The notes below the pieces were generated by a model. The model saw only the letters and a list, made by a program, of their open reading frames with translations. It did no database searches and was not told the DNA's origin. From positions 90,768,001 through 90,832,000 of the forward strand of contig OZ231126.1 in the NCBI GenBank assembly GCA_965153355.1: 64,000 nt of DNA, read 5' to 3'. Position numbers and translations under genes: made by a program. Shown here piece by piece: positions 38,285 through 47,741 of this stretch (positions within the stretch are counted from its first letter, which is position 1; each line of letters starts with the position of its first letter). The DNA comes from Flaccisagitta enflata (taxonomy: Eukaryota; Chaetognatha; Sagittoidea; Aphragmophora).

Positions 38285-38760
38285 ATCAGCAATTGACGCG
38301 GGGTCACAATATCGTTGCGGATGGGTGGGTAGGGACGTCCACATACATACTCCCTCCTCCATCCACACATGCATATAAAGCGCTCGTTATCCTATTTTTC
38401 AACTCATGCTCACAAACCAACGGAGAGACAGATGGACGAACAATGCCTCCTTTCGAGTTGCATGTCCAAAGCTGAAAACAAAATGTAGCGTTCTCAAGAC
38501 AATATTAACCGCTTGAACGCTGCCGTACACGATTCTGTGACTCTTCCAGTCTTTCACATCCTATTACACATTACGCTAACAACTGGATTATACATTTCTG
38601 CCCCCACCCACTCCACTGCGGACTGGTGAATCTTCTGGGCTTCTGTTGAGACCGGATCGGCGCGCGTCAAACGGTGATTTATGTAAAGGATAGTTGTGAG
38701 CAATCCGGAGTAAACACCATTGAAAGCTTGCAAGGCTTTCATCCTTTGTTAATTGGAGAA
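38285..38760. repeat. Degenerate (TCCG)n element and AAAGGATAGTTGTGA repeat
   Basis: GACGCGGGGTCACAATATCGTTGCGGATGGGTGGG matches 21945-21975, both inverse copies of the right end of the AGTCGCGGAC element. CTGCCCCCACCCACTCCACTGCGGACTGG at 38600 is a second worn end. The AAAGGATAGTTGTGAGCAATCCGG repeat follows at 38686. Confidence 0.5.
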
Positions 38761-39279
38761 TTCTGGCCTCCTTTTATAAGAGCAATGTTGTTTCAACTTT
38801 CATGTGTAAGAGGAAGGATCTGTCTGTCTATCGCGCCTAGCCGAAACGGTGAAGGAAAAAGCGCACAATAACCAATACAGCTTGATGAGAGAGCGAGAAA
38901 AAGGGCACAACTCCAACTGAATAAGAAGACTAGGGCTATGGTAATGGCAATGACGAGAACGAAGAATAAAGAAATGGCCAAACGCTAAACAACGACCATA
39001 ACCACCATAACGGCGATATCAATGACTAAAACCACCGCCGATCCCCGGGTCACTGGGTCAGTTACTGGGTGAGGAGAAAGAGAATTTTCTTTGAAAGAGA
39101 GAGACAGCGCCAAGAAAGGAGAGAGAGCGTCAAGCTGAAGTAGGAGAGAGAGCGCCAAGAGAGGTGAGAGAGCGCCAGTCGGCCCTCAGTCGCGACAAGA
39201 CCACCACCATCCCACGCGCGCCGGTCCGGTCTCCACACTTCGTCCGGAGCGGAGGACCGTTTTCACATCCACGTTGAAT

Positions 39280-39502
39280 CCAAAGTTTTCTCTTTTGTTT
39301 AATTTGTTTGTTTACTTTTCTCTCTTCTTTTGCCCTTTTTTGCCCTTTCCTCTGTATATATGTTGGGCCTCTCTCCGTGGTCTTTGTTCCTCCTCGAAAC
39401 CCCATTTGGGGCTGTGTATATGTTGGGCTCTAATGCCTATCCTGTTTTCTGGTTTCGTGCGTCTTCCTGTGGTCTCATTTTGCATAGTCTGATTGTGACT
39501 GT

Positions 39503-39551
<49 letters not shown>

Positions 39552-39980
39552 GTCCTTCTGTCTCTTTCTCTTCTTCTCTCCTTTCTCTTTCTCTTTCTCT
39601 TTCTCTTTCTCTTTCTCTTTCTCTCTCTCTCAATCTCTTTATATTTACACTTTCGTGATATTGGATGGCGTCGTCTTTGATGTATATGCAACAATTTTGG
39701 ATCTGGGTTGGATTTGTCTGGATTGGATTTATTATCTGGATTGGATTTGTTATCTGGATCTGATATTATGGATTGATCGTTTGAACCATGGGTTTGAGCT
39801 ACTGGTTAATGTGGAAAGAAGCGGCGTTATCAAAAGTGTAATGAATATTTTTTGTCATTTTGCATTGTTTGTGATGTTTCTTCTTAACATGTGTTATTGA
39901 AAGTATTGTTCTACATAGGAGTTACTCGCTGTTCCCAATACTTTTATGTCTTTTTCTCCCTCTCTTGCAGAAAAGTGGAA
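39280..39980 (+). mobile_element. Possible LINE 3' fragment with (CT)n
   Basis: TGTATATATGTTGGGCC and TGTGTATATGTTGGGCTCTAATG resemble the end of the LINE at about 3928-3950. A (CT)n/(CTTT) block (39506-39630) and GGATTGGATTT-rich sequence follow, again like 4440-4640. The reverse transcriptase part is absent. This is inference from short motifs. Confidence 0.4.
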
Positions 39981-40309
39981 GGGCGTCAGTCATGGAAAAG
40001 CACACTTTTAACAAATCCTGGCTCACCAGAAACTAAATTTTACTGAGCCATCTAAGTTTCATGGCACGCGATTAAAAACCATCGTGAGATTTTCCTAATT
40101 TCATAGCTAGGACGCATGAGCTTGATTTTTCTTATCGTCTCCGGACACTTGCAGAAATTCAATCACTCGCTAGATCGAAACATGACCGGGTTTTTAGGTG
40201 CGATAAAGTCTCTATAAGTGGCTATGTCCGCTGGTTGGTCGGTCGGTCGGTAACGCATTCGTTCGACGATCCAAACGTCGCACCTCATTGGCTTTTTTTC
40301 TTTTAATTT

Positions 40310-40425
40310 CGTCGTTCCGTGATTAGAAGCTTCCCGGGCGCCACGGCTTTGATCGCGTTATACCACTCATCCATGGTGGCATTTTCGAGTCGAAACGCGG
40401 AGAACGTCGCGAATCACTGACTCGG
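40310..40425 (-). pseudogene. Orphan coding-like fragment (PH-domain-like helix?)
   Basis: The minus strand reads ...AFRLENATMDEWYNAIKAV then APGKLL, which resembles the C-terminal helix of a pleckstrin-homology domain (acidic...W..AI). An in-frame TGA lies just upstream and no convincing acceptor or donor bounds it. It may be an exon relic or chance. Confidence 0.2.
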
Positions 40426-40559
40426 AATACCCTAGTACCCCAAATATTGTTTCGCTTGTTACGCTTTTCGAATGTTGCATACTGCCATCGTAACCTGGGA
40501 TTAAGCAATGTAGCGGGCAGGCTTCCATGTCAATTTGATGAAGTTACTGTAGCAGCAGG

Positions 40560-41345
40560 GGTACCAACGATATTTCTTTCTTCTGTATGATGGAGAGTAG
40601 AGACCAAGTTAAAAATTGCACTACAATGCGAGATATGGAATACCCCCTAACTGGCCATAGAAATTCAAGCCGGGGAAAAAGGAAGGGGTCAAGTGAGGCA
40701 AAGAACGAGAAAAGAGGGAAGGAAGAGGAAAAAGAAATTATACTTTTATTTGAAAAGCAGTTCAGTAATGAAGAGGAAGTGGAAGTGGATGATGAGGTGC
40801 CTATTAGGTTCGAAAGAGGAGGAAGAGGACAAAGAAGAGAAATGGAAGGAAGAGGAAGAGGAAATCGAACTTTTTTTTCTGTAAAGAGAGAAAGGAAAAC
40901 AACAAATAAAGTATAAAGTTTCAAAGATGTTGTGCAATGAGAAAAAGCTAAGAAATAAAAACAAGAATAACAAAATTAATAATGATCGCAGAATAGAACG
41001 AGGAGACCACACGGTATTTTAGGAAAGTTTCTTTTAAACACCGTTGTCCGAAGATTCTGAGTCACGCTCGAACAGGAGGGCCGCATTGCCTCTTTGAAGC
41101 TCGATTTAGAGTCGCTGGAAGAATTGTTTGATAGCGATAGCGTTTGTAAGGCCCCATTGTCGAGGTATCGATCCTTTGGTCGCGATCTTCTTTGGAGAAG
41201 AACAATTCAGCAATGAAGAGGAACAGAAAATTGATGAGGAGTCGCCAATTGGGTTTGAAAAATGGGCGGAGGAGGAAGAGGATATTGAAGCGAGTAAAAG
41301 GGGGCCAGGAGGAAGAAGAAATGAAAGTTTCATTGAAACTGTTCT
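40560..41345 (+). repeat. Purine-rich GAAGAGGAA repeats
   Basis: A motif CAGTTCAGTAATGAAGAGGAAGTGG (40757) recurs as CAATTCAGCAATGAAGAGGAA (41206), and again as ACATTGAAGAGGAAGAGGAAGTGG at the duplication edge (41358 and, in copy 1, 4995). The open frames here are Glu/Lys/Arg low complexity. Confidence 0.5.
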
Positions 41346-41903
41346 TTGAAAAAATAACTTAACATTGAAGAGGAAGAGGAAGTGGAGGAGGAGGACAGGG
41401 AAGAGACCTTTGGGCCCACTCCTCATCTTTTTGCTGTAGCAAAAGCTTCATTTTCCTCATACCTGATTGGTTGTCATTTTCAAACCGAATCAAGCTGAGT
41501 CAAAGGGCGATGGCTATTGGCTTATTCTTCCCGCTTTGTATGCTTGAATTCTAACTGATACTTGTCCTTTTCCTGTGAATCGCGGTCTTCGCCGGCGTCC
41601 GCGAATCCATCAGTCACCGTATGTGTAAGGAAATGTGTACGGTTGTGCGTGATGATCACCATGTGAACATAAAAAAACGGCGTTGTCATCGATGCGATTG
41701 ATTGTACTGCTGCCTGGTCATTGGCAAGAAAAAGCTCTCATAGACACATTCTTTCCTTCTATCTTCATGTTTTCGTATTATCCTACATGTTATTGTATTA
41801 TCTCACTAGGAGCTGGACAACCAAATTCTGTTGCGTTTGGATTGTTCGGCCGCATGTACTGTAAAAAATTATCATCTGACTGGATTTCAACCTAGTTAAA
41901 ACT

Positions 41904-44900
41904 ATGGCTAAGAAAACGTACGACCTCCTTTTCAAACTTCTGCTGATTGGAGATTCCGGCGTGGGAAAAACTTGCATCTTGTTCCGGTTCTCGGACGACG
42001 CTTTCAACACGACCTTCATATCCACCATCGGAATCGACTTCAAGATTAAAACCGTCGAATTGCGAGGGAAAAAGATCAAACTCCAAATCTGGGACACGGC
42101 CGGTCAGGAACGATTCCACACCATCACCACATCCTACTACAGAGGTAGGCATTATAGGTTTTTCAATTCAACGCGTACCTAATCTGTGTGTTCATCAACA
42201 TCTTCTTCATACTTGAGTGTTGGTATTTTGTCTATAAATACCTCCAATTAGTGCACTGACTGAAATGAAATTCTACTATCAGTATAGTACGTCTTCTCTA
42301 ACTTGTCCTGTACCTCGAAATGACTCTCTCACGTTCTGCGTGCCCGTTCTGCGCTTTTGAGTCGCGGACAAGCGACTCTATAAGAGGCTTTGTCCGTCCG
42401 TCCGTCCGTCACGCTCGGGTTGTCACGCTCGAGTTGAAAACGATCACATTAAGTGTGAAAACGCGCATTATCGCCCCTGCCCACCCGTCCGCGACTGGTT
42501 TTGGCCGTGTATCCGACCTTGATAACCATCTTGTTACTGTTTTTTTTTTTAGGCGCAATGGGAATTATGCTCGTGTATGACATAACACAACCAAAAACTT
42601 TCGACAACATTGCCAAGTGGCTTAGAAACATTGACGAGCACGCAAACGAGGACGTAGAGAAGATGATTTTGGGCAACAAATGCGACATGGAGGACAAACG
42701 GATGGTCTCCAAAGAGCGAGGAGAGTCCATCGCGCGGGAACACGGCATCCGATTTTTGGGTAAACCTGCTGCTCGCATATGGACCGTTATCAACAATCAA
42801 TCGTTACTTCGAAAATCTCAATAGTACACGAACCAATAATTGAACGGCTTTCATATGTAGTTACGGGATTGGAAAGGTTTGAGGGGGTTCTCGTTACCGC
42901 CTGGGCTGTCATTTCTGACAAAGAATAAAAGATTTCCCTTTGATTGCAGGTCTTGTATTTCCACCAAGATTTGAACTACAGGGACATCTAGATTTTGTAT
43001 GAAAAAATGTAGAAATCAAAGTTGACCTAAAAATACAGGGTTTTTGTCCAGACGAGCGTCATTCATCATTTTTCCCATCTCTGCCGATTGCAGAAACGAG
43101 TGCAAAAGCGAACGTCAACATTGAACGCTCATTCCTGGACTTGGCCGAGGCTATCTTGGATAAAACGCCAGGAAAAGCGGCAGGTTGGTTGAACAGTCCT
43201 TTTTTTTCAAGGTTCAAGGTTTTCAAGGTTTTTTTTTCAAGGTTTCGAATGGCCCCAAAATTACGAACATTTTAAGAACATACAAAGGCTTGAAATCTTG
43301 AGAGAAAACAATTTCATTTACGATGATGTTTAAAAAAACATTAAAAAACATATGAACTTTAGTATATGATCAAGATGATATTATATAAATTTTAAAAGAT
43401 ATCATGAAAATATCCCCAGACTTGACATTGATGATTGACATTTGTTTTAACAGTATTTAATGGAAATATATTTAGTATAATTGAGAAATAATATATTATG
43501 TTTCCTTTAATTTATATAGTATTTGAAATCAAGAACGCTCTAAGAACGTCGAAGGCTTAATTTGGCTTTGAAAATAAAAACATGAAGCCTTTGAGAAAAA
43601 AAAAATAACGTTCTTATAAAAAAAGTGTATTCAATTGCGGATGGAGAATATCTTGCAGAAGCCAAGACCTATCAGTTTGAAATCATTCTCACAGGGGTGT
43701 GAAAAGTTGCGTATTCCCTCTTTTCGGCGGGGGGGGGGGGAGGAAAGGGGGGGAAATACGGTGATTTGAGAATGGGAAATCGAAGCTAAGGTCGGGAAAT
43801 GGAAGGACTGCAAATAAAAGAAGATTTTATACGAATGATCAATCATCTTAACAGGTCGCCCAAGGGCATTATGTGGTCAGCGATACCCGTTGCCCTGCTT
43901 TGCATGATTATGAATTGGGGTGAGAGGAAGCAGGGCAGCGGCCCAAAGGGGATGAAGTCCTGTAGAACACAGGGGGATTTTTGTTCAAGCGTCCGTCCAT
44001 CCGTCCCGCCCCTAGGCCTCAAATCTGCTCTCTCAGGTCTTTAATCTGAAAGGGCAGATTTCAGGCCTGAGAGGGTAGATTTCAGGCCTGAGAGGGTAGA
44101 TTTCAGGCCTGAGAGGGTAGATTTCAGGCCTGAGAGGGCAGATTTCAGGCCTGAGAGGGCAGTTTTCAGGCCTGAGAGGGCAGATTTCAGGCCTGAGAGG
44201 GCAGATTTCAGGCCTGAGAGGGCAGACTTCAGGCCTGAGAGGGCAGACTTCAGGCCTGAGAGGGCAGACTTCAGGCCTGAGAGGGCAGATTTCAGGCCTG
44301 AGAGGGCAGATTTCAGGCCTGAGAGGGCAGATTTCAGGCCTGAGAGGGCAGATTTCAGGCCTGAGAGGGCAGATTTCAGGCCTGAGAGGGCAGATTTCAG
44401 GCCTGAGAGGGCAGATTTCAGGCCTGAGAGGGCAGATTTCAGGCCTGAGAGGGCAGATTTCAGGCCTGAGAGGGCAGATTTCAGGCCTGAGAGGGCAGAT
44501 TTCAGGCCTGAGAGGGCAGATTTCAGGCCTGAGAGGGCAGATTTCAGGCCTGAGAGGGCAGATTTCGGGCCTGAGAGGGCAGATTTCGGGCCTGAGAGGG
44601 CAGATTTCGGGCCTGAGAGGGCAGATTTTGGGCCTGAGAGGGCAGATTTCAGGCCTGAGAGGGCAGATTTCAGGCCTGAGAGGGCAGATTTCAGGCCTGA
44701 GAGGGCAAATTTCAGGCCTGAGAGGGCAGATTTCAGGCCTGAGAGGCATTTCAGGCCTGAGAGGGCAGAGATTTCTGGCCTGAGAGGGCAGATTTCTGGC
44801 CTGAGAGGGCAGATTTCAGGCCTGAGAGGGCAGATTTCTGGCCTGAGAGGGCAGATTTCAGGCCTGAGAGGGCAGATTTCAGGCCTGAGAGGGCAGATTT

Positions 44901-45407
44901 CAGGCCTGAGAGGGCAGATTTCAGGCCTGAGAGGGCAGATTTCAGGCCTGAGAGGGCAGATTTCAGGCCTGAGAGGGCAGATTTCAGGCCTGAGAGGGCA
45001 GATTTCAGGCCTGAGAGGGCAGATTTCAGGCCTGAGAGGGCAGATTTCAGGCCTGAGAGGGCAGATTTTAGGCCTGAGAGGGCAGATTTCAGGCCTGAAG
45101 GGGCCGGGGGGGATGAACGGACAAACGCACAAATGAAAGTCCCCCTGTGTTCTACAGGACTTTGTCCCCTTCGGGGTCGCTGCCCAAAAAGCCTAACATT
45201 TCTCTACAGGCGGATTTGTGTCAAAACTTACTGGCGTGTTCATTGGAACATGTTTTGACTGCATTTCTAAACATACTTAAAATTTTGCTCAAATCTAACA
45301 AAGCTGTAATTTTGTGTACGCTTGTCATTTTTTTTTCCTTTCCAGAAACGAACGTGATCAACCCCAACTCAGGCGCAAGGCCGGGGAACAGGAATTGCAA
45401 TTGCTAA
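41904..45407 (+). CDS. RAB10: RAB10 small GTPase, copy 2 (4 exons)
   Basis: Exons: 41904-42144, 42553-42759, 43094-43183, 45346-45407; 600 nt, 199 residues, identical to copy 1. The four exons have exactly the same lengths (241, 207, 90, 62). The start ATG lies in AAAACTATGGC. The nucleotide and prenylation motifs ([26 protein letters not shown], terminal CNC) are all intact. A single acceptor, GATTGCAG, serves exon 3, and it is followed directly by the coding sequence. Intron 3 contains a dispersed A/T-rich repeat and the long foldback element. With an intact frame, splice sites and upstream region, this copy is presumably functional. If only one copy is the ancestral locus, this simpler structure is the likelier original, but that is inference. 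Confidence 0.96.
42360..42496. mobile_element. Short TIR element with (TCCG)n, in RAB10 intron 1 (copy 2)
   Basis: This is the orthologue of 6008-6149: AGTCGCGGAC and GTCCGCGACT bound 137 bp. It is 5 bp shorter than the copy 1 version, which has an extra TATAT before TATCGCCCC. Confidence 0.75.
43205..43625. repeat. Dispersed A/T-rich repeat (RAB10 intron 3, copy 2)
   Basis: This is the counterpart of 8200-8640, starting directly after the T-run that follows exon 3. In copy 1 the 1080-bp insertion separates it from the exon. Confidence 0.6.
43860..45190. mobile_element. Foldback element with about 50-unit minisatellite (RAB10 copy 2, intron 3)
   Basis: The left arm has GTGGTCAGCGATACCCGTTG, CCCTGCTTTGCATG, GGAAGCAGGGCAGCGGCCC, AAAGGGGATGAAGTCC and TGTAGAACACAGGGGGAT. 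The right arm is the inverted complement: GTCCCCCTGTGTTCTACAGG, ACTTTG, TCCCCTTCGGGGTCGCTGCC. Between them, 44046-45095 holds about fifty tandem copies of the 21-bp unit TTTCAGGCCTGAGAGGGCAGA with few variants. Each unit contains the palindrome CAGGCCTG. The long minus-strand open frames over the array are by-products of the 21-bp period. Confidence 0.85.
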
Positions 45408-46537
45408 CGATTTCCGTTTCTCGAGCTTCTTCTGGAAATCTCGCCTTCGTTGAGATTTATGAAAGCAACATAGTTACCCCGTCATGTGATGATAATGCAA
45501 CCCCGCGGCTTGAAAAGGACACGCTCTCTCAATCTTCTTTCCCTTTAAGCTTTCAGTCCGTCGTGACGGTATTTTAACACAAGAGGGACTAAAGTAGTAT
45601 GCTAATGAAAAAAATTGGATGATTTTTCAGAGAGGAAGGGTCCTTTACAAGCCGTTCCAAGCTAGAAGCTTTATATGAACTTGCTAGGTAGATCGTTTGT
45701 TTCACTGACATGGATGCGCGTAAAATGTTCACGAGATAAAAAAAGGCAGTTTCCCTAACTCTATGATATAATAGCATATAGTCCCGGGCAAACTTTATGC
45801 AAACTGAATTTAAGCTTAAGGAACCAATCAATAATTTTTCAATGACTTTCTGGTCCATGGCGTGAGCTCATAATAAGATGGCATGAATACAAATGGTTGC
45901 AGCGTAATAACAAATTTTAGGTCGTGGTTGGCAGTAGATTATTTATGAGTCACAGCTCTCACCAATTAACACCCCCCCCCCATCCCGGTCACAAATATGT
46001 ACGAATTGTACGATGACAGTCTTCAAAGAATTTGTTTTATAGAAACAACAAGTGGCGGAGCAGTTCTTGCAATTGCCCTCGTGCGAAGGCTTTGTTTGTT
46101 TCTGTATGTAAATAAAGTTTTGGGGGGAAATCGGCTAATTCCTTTAACCAGGTCTTCATCGTCATATCTCTATTTGAATTTAAATGATTGGCTGCCTTTT
46201 GACGATGAACGCTGTGAAAACTGGAATTCCTCAAGTTTTTCGTTGGCGCAACTTTTTGATTTCAGCTTTGCTTTTTTCGTATTTCAATTTTAAATCAAGT
46301 ATTAGTTCCGATCTTCCGATGCTCGATGCTATATTTTATTACTGGTTTTTTGTCTGCATTGTGGCTCAAAACATGTACACTGCAATTTGTCAATTTTTTT
46401 AGCATCTATCCGTACCTTAATATTCGAAGTAACTTTTCTTCACGCTTACTAAGAAATAGTTTCAAAATTGGAATGATGAGAATGAAATTAAGTTGCGGCA
46501 ATATCTGCCTTTAAGGAATAAATCGCTCAACCTTACT
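45408..46537 (+). other. RAB10 downstream region / probable 3' UTR, copy 2
   Basis: Non-coding sequence nearly the same as 9623-10753, with AATAAA at 46111-46116 and 46517-46522. Confidence 0.5.
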
Positions 46538-46824
46538 ATTAAATGGTCTTGAATAAAGTTTTTTTTCCCTATTTCTCGTTATATGATTTAGATGAAGATA
46601 TTAGAAATTCCGTCGAAATTGTTAAGTAGCAATCAATTGGTGGCTTATTTTCCCAACGTAATCGTGTATTTTTTATAATTTTCTTCACGACAGACGCAAC
46701 AAAAAGTGATAATTATTCAAATTGAGAATGAAAAACTTCCTCATCTCCACGCGCAGATGACCCTTTTCCTTGTTTCTTCTGACGGCGTCTCCTTGCCCTT
46801 ATTTCTGTTCAAATTATCTATACA

Positions 46825-47507
46825 CAGGGTGGGGCAAGCTAAAAATGTTTTTAGCAGTTTTTAGCAGTTTTTAGCAATGGGGTCCTCTTTTGAAGAAAAT
46901 AGCTGCTAAAAAAATTTTTAGTTGCTGAAAATCCCGCTAAAAAGCCATGACTTTGAAAAAAAAAGAATTTTCTTGCTAAAAGGCTTTTAAAACTCTTCTA
47001 AAAAGTTACTAAAAACTTGCTAAAAGGATTTTGAAATTGTGATGTTACTTACTGAAAACTTGCTAAAAGGTTTGTGACATAATTTGCTAAAAAGTTGGTA
47101 AAAACTTACTCAAAGATTATGAAATGATGCTATGATATTAAAGAAAATTTGCTAAAATGTTGCTAAAGCTATGCTAAAATTATGCTAAAATTATGCTGAA
47201 ATGTTGCTGATATTATGCTAAAATGATGCTAATATTATGCTAAAATTATGCTAAAATGTTACTAGAATTTTGCTAAAACGTTGCTAAAAAGAAGCTCAAG
47301 TAGAGCGACCCATTTTAGCAATATTTTAGCAACATTTTAGCAGTCGCTAAAATTTGAAGGGTACATAAACATTTTAGCATGTTTTTAGCAAATTTTTAGC
47401 AAATTTTTAGCAGTATGACCCTTGAAAAAAAGGGGTCCTCTTTTTAAAAATTTCTTGCTAAAAACTGCTAAAAACTGCTAAAAACATTTTTAGCTTGCCC
47501 CACCCTG
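46825..47507. mobile_element. TIR element, 683 bp, with 6-bp flanking direct repeat
   Basis: Each end begins CAGGGTGGGGCAAGCTAAAA and continues with TGTTTTTAGCAGTTTTTAGC; the arms are identical for about 52 bp in inverted orientation. TATACA flanks both sides (46819-46824 and 47508-47513). The interior is built of GCTAAAAT-like words, then their complement (ATTTTAGCA), so the whole element is close to a palindrome. It has no coding capacity. It ends about 235 bp before the TMEM94 start codon. Confidence 0.85.
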
Positions 47508-47741
47508 TATACAGCGTGTGTGTATAGTGGCCTGTGAGCTGAGGGGCCAATATCTTTTTTCCTTAACCTATAGGGGCGTTAGGGTATTGTAATCATTTCG
47601 CGTAAATGTTTTTGTTTTTAAATTTCTTATTCTAAGCGTGTTTTCGGGAAAAAAACAAGAAATTGTGTGCCGCGATGATAATGGGCTCTTGACGCGAACG
47701 CTTTTCCCTAAGCCGCCCGTGGGTCGGTGGCGACAGAGAAG

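Larger units (their letters stand above)
41350..46537 (+). repeat. Segmental duplication, copy 2 (contains RAB10)
   Basis: This is the direct repeat of 4983-10753. Relative to copy 1 it lacks the 1080-bp insertion in intron 3 and the extra acceptors before exon 3. It carries a much longer 21-bp minisatellite (about 1050 bp). The coding exons are the same in sense, and the introns differ by few substitutions, so the event looks recent. Confidence 0.95.

Noticed and set aside
38554-38742. Minus-strand frame with a protein-like stretch (RADPVSTEAQKIHQSAVEW)
   Set aside because: The underlying sequence CTGCCCCCACCCACTCCACTGCGGACTGG matches the right end of the (TCCG)n element, so it is probably repeat-derived.
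44046-45095. CRISPR-like array
   Set aside because: Units are contiguous 21-bp repeats with no unique spacers, in an animal gene intron. It is a minisatellite.
44033-45132. Long minus-strand open frames (up to 363 codons) over the 21-bp array
   Set aside because: The unit length is a multiple of three, so all stop-free frames persist through the array. The translations are simple 7-residue repeats, and the array lies in an intron of RAB10.
47727-47741. GTG as TMEM94 start, giving five extra residues
   Set aside because: GTG initiation is rare in animals; the ATG at 47742 is in frame and leaves an N-terminus like that of the family.
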